64,000 nt of DNA from Parvularia atlantis (taxonomy: Eukaryota > Opisthokonta > Rotosphaerida): the NCBI GenBank assembly GCA_943704415.1, contig CALSCO010000649.1, forward strand, positions 1-64,000, written 5' to 3'. The notes below the pieces were generated by a model that did not search any database, was not told the origin of the DNA, and was given only the letters and a program-made list of their open reading frames with translations. Shown here piece by piece: positions 38,829-49,992 of the stretch. A program made the position numbers and the translations under genes. Position 1 is the first letter of the stretch; every line of letters starts with the position of its first letter.

Positions 38829-40609
38829 ATGGGCCCTCTCAACGTCCCCGGTGCGTCGCTCGTCGTCCCTTCGGCTCGCGCTGACGCCGCGCGGGCGCGC
38901 CGCGCAGTCGTCTACGCCGACCTCCAGCCGGAGGAGAGCGTGTCGCAGTTCCTCGACGTGCTCGCGTACCTGGACGCGGTCACGAGCACCGTCTTCGACA
39001 ACATCGTCCGGCGGGTGCGCGCGCGCGCGCGACCACGGCGGGCCGCACACACGCCGACGGGCGCGGCGCACAGATGAACGACAACGTGGCGCGCGTCAAC
39101 GGGCTCAACACGCGCGTCGCGGCCAGCCAGGCCAAGGTGCAGAAGCTCAAGAGCAGCAAGGACAAGGCGACCGTCGTGCACTCGAGCGCAAAGTACCTCG
39201 GCCCCGAGAAGCCCACAGGTCACGTCCCCGTCTTTGTCAAGGTGCGCCGGGCCGCCGTCGCTCGCGCGCGTCATGAGGCTCACGCTGCGTCGCAAAGGTC
39301 CCCGAGCGCCTCGCCGCCGTCAAGCACGCCGACCTCTCGGACCGCCCCGACAAGGCGCGCGCTCACGTGACACGTCACCAGGAGGCTGACGCGCGCGCCC
39401 CAACACGAGCAGAAGCCGCGCGTGCACGCCGAGTGGAAGCCCGAGATCGAGCGCTCGCTGCTGCTGCGCCCGGCCATCGCCGCCAACAAGCCCACGGTCG
39501 ACATGGAGGAGGAGGAGGGCCTGGGCCCGCTGCCGCCGCGCCTGCGCTCGGTCACGGACCTGCTGCTGTTCAACACGCAGGCGCGCGCACGCTGCCCGAC
39601 CGCACCCACTTGCTCGCCCGCTGACGCGCGTCCCCGCTCCCTGCAGGAGAACCCGTACAAGAAGTACACGTCGCTCGACAACCTCACGGGCATCCGCTCG
39701 CGCCGCGCGCCTGGCGAGCGCCGCAAGGAGAAAGGCAAGCGCCAGCTGGGCGAGGCGCCCGAAACGATCCTGCACGGCGACAACTGGAAGTACGACCCCA
39801 AGGCCGACATCAACTACAAGCCCATCCTGTCCAACGTGCCCCAGATCGAGGTGCCGGCCAACCTCAACCTGCCCAACCTCGCGTCCGACCTCCAGTGGAG
39901 CCTCGACGACGACGCCGAGAAGCGCACCGTGCCCTCGGTCAACAACACGATCGTCTCGGCTCCCGCCGGCGTGGACCTGCCCGCCGTCAGCGTCACCGTC
40001 GACCCGTCCGTCGCCGCCGCCCTGCCCGCCGTGCCCGCCGCGCCCGTCGACGTGCCCCTGCCGCCGCCCATGGCCGGTAGCGGAGGCGCGCCGCCGCCGC
40101 CGCCGCCGCCCCCGCCACCACCCGGCGCGAGCGGTGCGCCGCCCCCGCCCCCGCCTCCGCCGCCGCCACCGCCACCGCCAAGCCTGCCGTCGCTCGCCGG
40201 CCCTAGCGCCATGGCCGACGACAGCGTCACCGCCGCGCTCGACGACGCAGACGCGGGCGAGAACGGCGGGGACAGCTCGGGCGGCGGCGGCGGCCGCAAC
40301 GCCCTGCTCGACGCCATCCGCAACCCGAACGCGCGCAAGCTGCGCAGCTCCAAGGAGCGCAAGCTCGAGGAGCAGAAGCAGAAGGTGACCGAGACCAAGA
40401 AGGCCAAGTCGGCGCCCGCGCCCATCGACATGTTCAGCGACCTGCTCAACGCGCTCAAGATCCGGCGCAAGGGCATCTCGGACAAGCGCGACAAGGAGAC
40501 CGAGTGCGTGGCATGCTTGCGGTGGGGGGGCTAATCGCGTCGCAGGGAGGAGACGCGCCAGCGCACCGAGTCGGCCGCGAGCGACGGCAACGCAGAGTGG
40601 AACGACTGA
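38829..40609 (+). CDS. WASHC1: WASH complex subunit 1
   Basis: Arp2/3 activator that forms actin patches on endosomes for retromer-dependent sorting. The N-terminal WHD1 region has VVYADLQPEESVSQFLDVLA, DAVTSTVFDNIVRR and MNDNVARVNGLNTRV, then SSAKYLGPE. The middle carries SVTDLLLFNTQ spliced to ENPYKKYTSLDNLTG and PQIEVPANLNLPNLASDL. Then come two long proline runs and the VCA end: WH2-like RNALLDAIRNP with KLRSSKERKLEEQK, central DMFSDLLNALKIRRKGIS, and an acidic tail ending AEWND. The last intron (40504-40545) must be spliced to give that acidic tail. Order and content match animal WASH1, not SCAR/WAVE or WASP. Confidence 0.93.
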
Positions 40610-40636
40610 GACGAGGGGGGGGGGCCGCGTGCGGTG

Positions 40637-40663
40637 GTGTGTGTGTGTGTGTGTGTGTGTGTG
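40637..40663. repeat. (GT)13 microsatellite
   Basis: A GT run in the 100-bp spacer between WASHC1 and SRP19, perhaps in the WASHC1 3' UTR. Confidence 0.95.
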
Positions 40664-40709
40664 CCGGCACAAGTGAAGGCTGGCCGTATTCCAGCTACAT
40701 CACGCTAAC

Positions 40710-41515
40710 ATGTCGCTCTTCGGAGGCGCGCCGACCGTGACGCCCGGCCCGCACGCGCTGGCCAACGCCGCGGCGGCCGCGAGCCGCCCTCCGCCGCTCG
40801 ACTACTCGCGGTGCGCCCTACGCGCTACCGTGCTGCTGGTGACTGACGCGCGCGGCGCGCAGGTTTGTGTGCATCTACCCTGTCTACATCAACTCGGAGG
40901 TGCAGAGCGCGCGACGCGTCGACGTGGAAAGCTGACGCGCGCGCGCACGGGGGGCGCGCAGGCGACGCTGGCGGAGGGGCGCAAGGTGCGCAAGGACCAG
41001 GGCGTGCCCAAGCCACAGTTCCGCGAGCTGCACGAGGCGGCCAAGGCGCTGCAGGCGCTGCACGGGCTGACAGTGGCGCTGGAGCCGATGAAGCGGCACC
41101 CGCGCGACTTCTTCACGTACGGGCGCGTGCGGGTGCAGCTCAAGCGCGACGGGCAGCTCGTGAGCGCGATCAAGAACCGTTGCGTGTGCCGTGTGTGCGC
41201 GTGTGCGCGACGCGTGGCTGACGGGCGCGCACGCGGCGCACAGGCAACGAGCTGTATGTCGAGTTTGCGCGGCTGACGCTCGAGGCGCAGAAGAAGCTGC
41301 AGGCGGCGCAGCCCGCGGCGGGCGGTGCAGCGTACGTGCGCGATGCAGGGTGGGCGCTGCATGTGCGGCTGATTGGTGCGCGCGCGCGCTACAGATCGTC
41401 ATCATCAGCGGCCCAGGCGGCCGCTTCGTCGGCGAGCGCGTCGACCGCGGCAGCATCAGCATCCAGCAGCGGCGCCCCCAGCAGTGGCGGCAAGAAGAAG
41501 AAGGGCAAAAAGTGA
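40710..41515 (+). CDS. SRP19: Signal recognition particle 19 kDa subunit
   Basis: Binds SRP RNA and helps SRP54 assemble for co-translational targeting to the ER. After an Ala-rich start, the SRP19 core reads RFVCIYPVYINSEVQSARRV, TLAEGRKVRKDQGVPKPQF, LEPMKRHPRDFFTYGRVRVQ and LKRDGQLVSAIKNR spliced to NELYVEFARL. The tail is Ser/Ala-rich and ends KKKKGKK, like animal SRP19. Four introns, one with a GTTGCG donor and one of only 38 nt beginning GTGGAA. Confidence 0.93.
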
Positions 41516-41571
41516 TCATTCTGTCGCTCGTCCTGGCACGGCACATCCGCACGCGACAACACACGCTTGGC

Positions 41572-43289
41572 TCACACCCAGGTCGCCTTGACTTCGACGA
41601 GAAAGTTGTTGAGCGCCTCGTAGCACGCGCTCTCGGCGGCGATCTGGTGCCGCGCGACCGTGAGCAGCGTCGCGCTGAGGTCGGCTGCGCGCTCGGCCTC
41701 GACGCGCTCCATCGCCGCCTGTTTCCCCGCGCATCAGTCCGGCCCGTGCACGGCCGACCGACCGACCGCACCTGCAGCGACTCGCACGCCGTGGTAAACT
41801 GCGCCTTGGCGTCGCTCTCGTCCTTCTCGCTCTGCGTGAGCTCCCCCTCGGCCTTGGACAGTTTCTCGGTGAGGCCGGCCTTGCTGAGGTTGGCGCTGCC
41901 GCGCAGCTTGTCGAGCGCGTCGCGGCGCTTCTTGGTGGTGCGGCAGGCCTGGTCGTACTCGTTGGCGAGCTCGGTGCACTTTTCGAGCGCGGCCTGCGCG
42001 AGCGTGAGTGTGAGAGCTCCGTGTGCGGACGGCGGGCTGTGCATCGCGCACCCTGACGTTGGACGCGACGTTCTTGCGCAGCTCAAACGCGAACCCGTAC
42101 GACAGGTACTGCTTCATCTCCTGCACCCACCCAGCGCCGCACGGCCGATAAGCAGCACTGGGCACGCGCACGCAGTGCAGCGCACGGTCTCGTTGTACAG
42201 CTCGCCCACGCGCTCGACCAGCGCCGCAAAGGTAGTAATGCGGCTGTGCGCGCGCGTGTGAGCTGGCGCGCCAGTCGCTGGGCGCCGCGCACGCAGAGAG
42301 GCTCGTGTGGACCTCGGCGTCGGCGAGGCGCACGAGCTGCTGCGCGAGGTCTTTCGTGCTCGAGACAAAGTCTGCGCGTCTCTTGAACGCGTGTACGACT
42401 TCACCGTCGGCTTGCGCACGCACCGCGGCCGGCCTTGTGGTACTTGTCAAAGGCGCGGCTGATCTCCTTGGCCGTGCTGCGCTCGGCTGACCAGCGCGTT
42501 TGAGCCTTCTGCAGGAACAGGTCCTCGTCGCTGGCACCATGGCTGCCGCCCGTGCCGCGCCGGAGCATGTCGGTGACGACCTGTGTCGTTGACTTTTTCT
42601 TGGTCGTGGGCATCTGCAGCGCGCGCACGGGGTGAGCATCAATGCCGCGAGCGGTGGCGGCACGCACGTCGTCGCCCTGGAGAAACGCGATGAAGAGCGG
42701 GTCCTTGGCGAGCACGGGGCGCGCGGCGACGCGGCGCAGGAACGTCTGGAGGTCGGCCGTCCACCACGGCGCGCCGTCAAACGGCACGGCGAGCGCGGCG
42801 GGCTTGCAGGCGAACGCGGGCACGACCTGGCCGATGCGTGAGTGCACGTGACGACAACGGTGACAGCAGCAGCACCTGGCCCGGATGCGCCACGATGAGG
42901 TCGTCCTGCAGCCGCGCAAAGTCGCTGAGGGCGCGCGTGGTGGTGAACTGGGCCGAGCGGAAGACGGCGGTCGACGTCTGCACGTTATTGCGCGTGAGCC
43001 GTGCGCCGCCGTTGCCGATGCGCGCGTTCCGCACCCGCACGGCCAGCGTGCACGTCGCGTCCTTGCCGTTGGCCGCGAGCTGCAGCGCCGTGACCTCGAC
43101 GGCGATCCCGCTCTCGCCCGCCTCGCCCTCGCCGGCGGCAGGGGCGGAATCTGCCGAGCTCGGCACGCTCCCCGGCGACGACGTGCTCGCCGCAGCCGCC
43201 ACACCGCCGCCACCCGCCGCGCTCGGCGCCGCGCCCGTCGTCGGCGGCACGTCGGCCCACGTCGCATCCTCGAACTCGTCGTTATCCAT
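41572..43289 (-). CDS. Sorting nexin with PX and BAR domains
   Basis: Predicted endosomal SNX-BAR protein that binds PI3P and tubulates membranes. Start MDNDEFEDATWADVPP, then a low-complexity linker and the PX domain (VFRSAQFTTTRALSDFARLQ, VVPAFACKPAAL, ADLQTFLRRVAARPVLAKDP). The BAR helices include DEDLFLQKAQ, KDLAQQLVRLADAEVHT, FAALVERVGELYNETV, EKCTELANEYDQACRTTKKR and ERVEAERAADLSATLL, ending NNFLVEVKATWV. About eight exons. Assignment among SNX1/2, SNX4, SNX8 and SNX7/30 types is not resolved by eye. Confidence 0.87.
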
Positions 43290-43358
43290 ACACGTCGACG
43301 CGCCGCGAATTGTCCATCGAGGCGCGGCCATAGCTGCCGCCTGGGTGGCCCCGCGCGG

Positions 43359-44337
43359 ATGTGCGCTGTGCTCTCTCGTCGCGTGCCCGCGCGTCGTCTG
43401 CTGAGCGCGCGCGCGCGCGCGCCCAGGTCGGAGCGGTGGATCAGCCAGGCCAAGTACTGGTGCAAGTACTGCCGCATCTACATCACCGACAACAAGAGCG
43501 TGCGTGCGCGTGCGGCCCGCGCACTCGCCTAGCCCAACGCAAGCGCGGGACGCAGAGCCGCGCGCAGCACGAGAACGGGCTCAAGCACAAGGACCATGTG
43601 CAGCGCTACATCCGCGACGTGCAGGAGCGCGGGCTCGTGGGTGAGGACGGCGTGGACGAGAAGACGCGGCAGGAGCTCGAGCGCATCGAGATGGTCCGCG
43701 AGCGCGCGTCGTCGTCGCTTGCGCAGCCCTGACGCGGCGAGCGGACAGGCCGCGCGGATACAGCACGACAAGGACCTGGGCGTGCACTTCCACCCGCCCC
43801 CGGCGAGCGCGCCGCGACGACCATCGCCGCGTGCGTGAACCGTCGCACGCGTGAATGCGGCTCATCGCGTGCGCAGCTCCACCCAAGCCCAAGGTGCTCA
43901 CGAGCAACCCGATCCCGATGCCCGCCTCGATGCGCCCCGCCGACAGCGCGCCGCCGGGTGGGCCGTGGCCGTTCCTGCCCAACATGCCCGTGCCGCCGCC
44001 GCAAGACCCCGCGCGGCCACGGCTACTCGGCGCGGTTGGCGACACGGACCACGTCTACGGCGCGTGGCGCGTGGTCGAGGCGCCGCCGTCCAAGCCGTCG
44101 ACGAGCACGGGCGCGAGCGAGGCCAAGGCGCCGGGTGGGCGAGCGGGCGAGGCGGACGAGGACGAGGACGACGGCGGCGACCCCGAGTCGCTCGTCAACT
44201 TCAAGTTCCGCGAGAAGCAGCTGGCCCTGCCGCCCGCGAGCGCCATCACGGGCGAGAATGACGCGGGCGAGGCCGGCGCGCAGCCTGCGTTCAAGAAGGC
44301 GCGCACGGGCAACCGCAGCTTCCGCAGCAAGCCGTGA
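43359..44337 (+). CDS. WBP4/FBP21-like U1-type zinc-finger protein
   Basis: WBP4 is a spliceosomal B-complex protein. The N-terminal matrin/U1-type C2H2 finger reads ERWISQAKYWCKYCRIYITD, spliced to QHENGLKHKDHVQRYIRD. A helical region and a Pro-rich stretch (PIPMPAS, WPFLPNMPVPPP) follow, then an acidic segment and LVNFKFREKQLALPP. No WW domain is seen, unlike animal WBP4. The A and T of the start (43359-43360) abut GTGCGC. Removing 43361-43426 (CTGAG box, CCCAG end) completes ATG and gives MSERWISQ. Retained, the 66 nt stay in frame. Later introns: 43500-43555, one near 43690-43749, one near 43832-43890. Confidence 0.78.
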
Positions 44338-44585
44338 TCAGGCTGATATGTTTGTCACGCGGCAACGCTCGTTTTTGCAGCAAAGGACAGGCCGCGGGAA
44401 GAGGAGCATGGGGACGGGCAGCGCGCGCACGGCGTTCACGTTGCTGTGTGGGTGTGGCGTGGGGGCGCGCGGTGGCCGGCGCGGTGGTGCCGCTGGTGCG
44501 CGGTGCGTGACGGGCTCGGGCCGCACTAGTGCGTGCTAGACGGCACCGCGTCACTACTGGCACCTTTTTCGCGAACGAAGACAGA

Positions 44586-46026
44586 ATGAGACGCGCCGTT
44601 TCGTGCGCGTTTCGCCTGCTCGCGCTGTCGCCGTCCTCGCTGCTCCACTTTGCGCGCTGGGAGCCGCCGCTGTCGCCCGCCTGCGCCTCGCGCCCGCGTC
44701 GCGCGCCCGCGTGGACGTCACGGTCGTGCCGCGCCTCCCCATGCTCGACGCGGCCACAGCCTTCTTCCTGCGCGAGATGGCCGAGGACTTTGACTTTGAG
44801 CTCGAGCTCGCCAAAGACGCGGCGGCTGTGGCGGCTGCGGCTGCGGCGGCAGGGCCGCTGCTAGGCGCGATGCCTTCGACTGCGGGGTCGGCCGACGTCT
44901 GGCCCGACGCACCTGCGCAGCCGCTGCCAATGGCCGACGCGCCCGCGCGCCTCGTCGCCCACCCGCTCTTCCGCCTGGTCATGCTCGCGCTGCTCTCCCG
45001 CCGGCGCGTGCTCGATCTCCTCGCGACCGACGGCGCTAGTGCGGGGTGCAGCGGCCCAGGCGCGTGCCCGTGACTGCCACGCTAATCGCCCGCATATCGC
45101 CGATAGGGCGGTCGAGGCAGCCCGCGCGGCGGCGCGCGAGGGCGCGGCGGACGTGCGCGCGCGCTTGGCCTCGTTCCTGCGACGGCGCGCGGTGGCCAGC
45201 GATGAGGTGCGTGGTTTTTTTTTCTCAATCGTGGGGCCCCGCGCGTTCACCGTTGGGTCACGCCGCAGGACGCGTTCATGTGCGACGCGCTCCTGTGCAT
45301 CATCGCGGCGCAGAGCTTCCTCGTGCACGAGGTGCGCGAGAGCCGCGACGAGGTCGCCGCGCTCGAGGCGCAGCGGCGGCTGAGCGGCGAGGAGGACGGG
45401 GACGACGACTGGGCCGGGGACGACGAGGATGCGCTCGATCGCACGCCGCCCGAGGACGATGTGACGCTTGCCCCGCCGCTCCCGCCGCACGCCTGGCCGC
45501 ACTTTGTCGTCGCGCACCCGCTGCCCGGCCGCCCGCCGCTCTACCTGCCGCCGACGCATCTGCTCCGCCCGCCGCTGCCGCCGCCGCCGCCGCCGCTCAC
45601 AATCGCGCCCGAGACGCTCACCAGCATGCCCGGGAGCGGCCGGCTCTACGCGCACCGCCCGATCGCGCCCGAGGACGACGGCGCGAGCGAGGGCGGGACG
45701 ATGCGCCGCCCCGTCCGGCCGCGCGAGCTGCGCTTCGTGCCGTCGCCTGATCGCAAGCAGGCGCTGCACGACTGGCTCGCGCGGCACACGCACGTACCGT
45801 ACCCGACGCCAGCCGAGAAGGACCAGCTGATGGAGGCGACCGGCTTGACGCTCGTGCAGCTCGACAACGTGCGCCGGTGCCTGCCGGCCCGTGCGTCGCC
45901 GGGCTGACGCGCGCTCGCGCTCGTGCACAGTGGTTCATCAACGCGCGCCGACGCGTACTCCCACGCATGCTTGCCGGTGCGTACAAGCGCCCGCGCCCGC
46001 CACCGCGCCCGCCCAAGCCGTCGTGA
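44586..46026 (+). CDS. TALE-class homeodomain transcription factor
   Basis: DNA-binding regulator of the three-amino-acid-loop-extension class (PBX/MEIS/KNOX relatives). The C-terminal homeodomain begins PSPDRKQALHDWLARHTHVP and continues YPTPAEKDQLMEATGLTLVQ. It is split by an intron just before the recognition helix WFINARRRVLPRML. Upstream lie an acidic segment, a Pro-rich segment and a helical N-terminal region (ATAFFLREMAEDFDFELELA) that may serve partner binding. A start at 44586 needs an intron 44603-44663 with a weak acceptor; the ATG at 44741 is the alternative. Other introns are near 45036-45107 and 45207-45270. Confidence 0.87.
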
Positions 46027-46174
46027 GGGAAGGCACCTGCGCTACAAGCTAGCCTGTACAGCGCTATTGGGTGGGGGCCTTTTTTGCAGTGTGGGTGGAG
46101 GCTACACGGTTAAGGCTGCTGGCGGCGCGGTCGTCAGCAGCCGCACACGTGCGCGCACTCGCGGCCGCACCGTG

Positions 46175-47867
46175 TCACTTGTGCACAGAGCCGGGCGGCA
46201 GCTGCATGAGCATGCACAGGAAGCCGAGGTTGGGGTTGACGCAGGGCCGTCGCTGCCGCACATAGTCCAGCGCGCCGTCGTAGCTGAAGCCCTCGTACAG
46301 CTGCAGGAACGCAATCACCTGCCCACGCCCCGGCAATGAGCGGCGCAAAGCCAGGCGACACGCCCGCGCAACGCACCACCGTGGCAGAGCGAGAGACGCC
46401 CGCGCGGCAGTGCACAAAGACAGCGCCATCGCCTCGGGTCTTGACGGTCGCGATGAACGCGCACATCTCCTTGACCTGCTCCTCGAACGCGTGGCCCTCG
46501 TCAATGCGGTCGTCGGCGGCCATGTTCTTGTACACAAACTCCTGCGCGCGGTCGGGGCCGTGAGCGCCGCGCAAACACGCAGCGCGCACACGCACCCCCT
46601 CGTGATGGTTGCTGCACTCGCGCGCCGCGTTGACGATGTAGCGCACCCTGAGCCGCTGCAGCAGGGCCGCGTCGGCCGCGTCCTCGTCGCTGCCCATGTA
46701 CAACCACGGGAAGACCTCAGAGGGCGGGACGTAGCGCTGGTCCGAGAGGTCGGCCTCGGACGGGTGTGCGACCGGCAGGCTCAGGTTGAGCTGCCGGAAG
46801 CGCGCGGGCCCGGGCGCGTGCTGCGGCTGCGGGTGGGCCGGCGCGGGCTGGGTCGGGACGGAGAGCGCCATGTGCGCATCACCGCAAGCGGTGTGCGCGC
46901 GCGTCGGGTGGCTCTGGTTGGGCGGCGCCTGGACGGCTTGCGGGTGCTGGTGCTGCGGCGGGTAGTCGCACAGCTCCGGGTAGAGCCGCTGAAAGTCCGC
47001 AAAGCCGCCTGTGTAGGCGCGCGGCGTGTCAGGTGTGTGCTGACAAAGCGGGTGGGCAGCCGCGCACCGTCGAGCCGGCACACGTCGGCGATCTGCTCGT
47101 CGGCGCGGAGCATGTCGAGCAGGACCGAGCAGGCCCGCGCCGACTCGTAGTCGTCGATGAGCACGACGGTCTTGCCCTGGCGCTGCGCAAAGTGCTCCTT
47201 GCTCTGGTCGCTGAGGAAGATGGACGAGAGGCGCGCGCGCCCGCCCACGCCGTCGCCGGCCCCCGTGCCGTCCTCGAGCGCGCGCAGGTAGCGCCGCAGA
47301 AGCACGGGCGGGATGTTGAGGTTGTGCGAGCCGCGCACGTGCGACGCGTTGAACGCCATGAAGTTCCTCGTGTCCAGCAGGAGGAGCTCGGGCATGTCGG
47401 TCGCGTTGGGCTCGGTCGCGTCGCCGCCGTTGCTGACCTTGAGCTGCACGCGCAGGGCGAGCGCGAGCTCGTCGGCCGAGAGCGGCGCGTCGAGCGCCGC
47501 CCGCTTGTCCGCGGTGACGAGAGCAGCGCCGGCGGGCGAGGGCGGGCTGCTGCTGGCGGGCGAGGCGTCGACCGAGTGCGACCCGAAGCTGCATCGCGAC
47601 GCGTGTGAGACGGCGCGTTTCGTGTCGCACGCGCAGTGGGGCGCACCCGTTGACGAGCCCGGCCGGCGCGGTGCGTGACGGCGCGACGATGAAGCCCGAC
47701 GCGGCGCGCGGCACGCCGTGGTGGGCGAAGCGCAGCAAGCGCCGCGGGCTCGGCAGGCTGCTGGTCGACGACGGCCGCGCCCACGCGTGCGGCGGGTCGT
47801 CGTTGCCGGGCGCCGCCGTGCTGCGCGCGCCGAGGCGCGGCGGCGGCGGCGGCGCGGCCGAAGTCAT
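46175..47867 (-). CDS. Dual-specificity phosphatase with rhodanese domain (MAPK phosphatase-like)
   Basis: Predicted MAP-kinase phosphatase. The N-terminal rhodanese/CDC25-like domain has MPELLLLDTRNFMAFNASHV, RGSHNLNIPPVLLRRYL and QGKTVVLIDDYESARACSVL. The C-terminal DSP domain has EVFPWLYMGSDEDAADAALL, VRYIVNAARECSNH and the active site VHCRAGVSRSATVV (Cys and Arg of HCX5R), then FSYDGALDYVRQRRPCVNPN. This order is the MKP plan. A His/Gln/Pro-rich linker joins the domains. About six exons; the start is the first ATG (MTSAAPPPPPRLG). Confidence 0.9.
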
Positions 47868-48109
47868 GCCGAAAATAGCCGTTTGGCCGAATATAGAACC
47901 GCCGCGCGTTCACCGGGGGACGCACGGCGCAAGGGCGCACGCGGGTGGCAGACGCGAGCAGGCGGCGGTGGGTGAGTGACGGCTGTCGTGAGTGCGTGCG
48001 GCGACGACGCGGCGGTGGTGTCGGCAGGTGGCAGGAAGAGAGCCGTTTGGCGGAAAAGGTGCGTGACAGACACGTCGTGTCACTGTTTCAGCCGCGCTCC
48101 AGATGCGTT

Positions 48110-49131
48110 TCAGACGTCTACGATCTTGGCCGGCGTGGCGCGGGCGTGTTCGGCGCGGTTGAAGGCGACCATGCCGGCGCACGTCAGCAGCACGCCAGCC
48201 GCGTTAAGTGCGCTCGGGACGGCGCCCAGCCACGCCACGGCGACGAGGATGACGACGATGCGCTTGGTCACCGACGCGATGCTGAACACGAGCGGGCTCG
48301 CGAGGGCCACGGTGGCGTAGGCCAGCGCGCCCTGGGCGTACTGCGACGCACCCGCGAGCACGGCGAGGCCCCAGAAGCGCGTGAGTGACGTGGGCGAGGC
48401 GTGCGCGCGCGCGTCGCCGACGATCGCCGGCAGGTCGAGCACGAGCACGGCGGGCGTGAGCAGGACGAAGCAGATGAGCGACGACGTGCACATGAGCGTC
48501 AGCTCGCCCAGCGCGGACGGCTCGGCCCCGGCACGCTCCGGCCCGGGCGCGCTCAGCAGCCGCTTGGCCTCGAGGCTCTGCCACGCCAGGACCGCGACTG
48601 AGACGAGCGCCGCGAGCGCGCCGAGCGCGTCAAAGGCGTAGTCGCCCGCGCAGGCCAGCGCGACGCCGGTGCAGATGGGCACGAGTGTGGCGAGGACGAG
48701 CGGGGGCGTGCGCTGCCCGTGCACGGCCCAGGCGAGCGCGACGGTGAAGAGCGGGCCGATGGCCTTGATCGTGTGCATGAGCGAGAGCGAGATGCGCGCG
48801 AGGCTCGACGACGACGTGACGTGCGTGAAGAGCCGCGCGACGGTGAAGGGCAACATCGCTCGCACCGTCGCTAGCGACGGCGGGAACTGGACGCGCGCGG
48901 CGGGCACGAGCCACCCGACCGCGAGCCCAAAGAGCACGTTGATGCCGAACGCAATGTACGTGACCTGCGCGCCCAACTCGGAGCGGCGCGTGAGCGTGAC
49001 ACGGGCGTGATGCGCAGCGGGCGCACCGTCAGCGCGCGCGGCAGCACCTGCAGCTGCTGCTTGGCAAACATGCCGCTCAGCGAGCTGGTGATGTACCACC
49101 CGGCGCAGCACGCGATCAGCTTTGCGTTCAT
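48110..49131 (-). CDS. Triose-phosphate/nucleotide-sugar translocator-like transporter (SLC35E/TPT)
   Basis: Drug/metabolite-transporter superfamily membrane protein with about ten hydrophobic segments, starting MNAKLIACCAGWYITSSLSG as in TPT proteins (the W-Y-x-x-S signature). Later blocks are ISLSLMHTIKAIGPLFTVAL, SPLVFSIASVTKRIVVILVA and LNAAGVLLTCAGMVAFNRAE, all typical of the family. One intron, near 48968-49029, lies after the first helix. Probably located in the Golgi, ER or a plastid-derived membrane; the substrate is not predictable. Confidence 0.88.
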
Positions 49132-49193
49132 CAGTTAGGGGCCTATGTTTGATCGAAATGCATCACGCGGCGCGGCACACAGCGCACAACGGG

Positions 49194-49896
49194 TCAGGGG
49201 CCAGGGTACGTGCTCTGAAGCACCTGTGTGAGCATGTTGTTGCACAGCTTGGCGTACGGGTTGACCGTGACCGCCTCGCGCCGCGCGACCTCGCTGCCCA
49301 GCTGACCCGCCCGCTCCAGGTCCTCGAACGCCTTGGCGTCCTCGCCGCGCAGCTTTCGCAGCAGCCCGCGCTGCGTCAGGCCCTGCCGCAGCGTCGCCGT
49401 GTCGTACGCGAGCTCGACCGCGCGGTCCAGGTCCAGCAGCGCCAGATCGTCCTTGTGCATCAGCCGCAGCACCTGCGCCCTGCACGCACTGGTCAGTGCT
49501 CATGCGCTCGCGGCGTACGCAACGCGCACCGGTTGTTGTACGCAGACGCGTACAGCGGCGCCCGGGCGATCGCCGCCGTCAGCAGGTCGTACGCATCGCG
49601 CAGCCGGCCGCCCTCGGCCAGCCGCACAGCCTCGCGCTCGACCAGGCGCAGCTCGTCCTGCACCGTGTCCGTCACCTCGTCTTTTCGTGCGGATGTGTGA
49701 GTGGATGCGCGCGGGTCGCACGTCGATGCGCACCTGGCCGCGATCGCAGCGCCGGCTGCACGGGCTCGGCTGCGCGCCCTACCGTCCGCTCGCCCTCTGC
49801 GCGCGACGCACAAGCTCAGCGGCGGCGGGCGCGGCGGCGAGGCGCGCAAGACGCACGCGGCGCGAGGATGAAGTCGAGGATCGCGTCGTCGGCCAT
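49194..49896 (-). CDS. TTC36: TTC36 (HBP21), tetratricopeptide protein
   Basis: Small TPR protein reported to bind HSP70 in animals. Start MADDAILDFILAP, then EAVRLAEGGRLRDAYDLLTA and YASAYNNR spliced onward. Last exon: LALLDLDRAVELAYDTATLR, RGLLRKLRGEDAKAFEDLER and AVTVNPYAKLCNNMLTQVL. The order and the closing NPYA-LCN motif match animal TTC36. Four exons; divergent from the RasGAP gene with a 96-bp spacer. Confidence 0.85.
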
Positions 49897-49992
49897 TCCA
49901 ACTGTCCGATACGAATCCTCGACGCGCCACAGACGTGGATGCCGCAGACGCGGGACCCGTCGTATACACAGTCAGTTGTACATCAGCGCGAG

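Noticed and set aside
38829-40609. SCAR/WAVE or formin identity for the poly-proline gene.
   Set aside because: The N-terminal WHD1 blocks and the DMFSDLLNALKIRRKGIS block are specific to WASH1. No FH2 domain or SCAR homology region is present.
39320-40672. Long open frame antisense to WASHC1 (about 450 codons).
   Set aside because: It mirrors the proline-rich coding strand and has no family similarity; high G+C makes antisense frames stay open.
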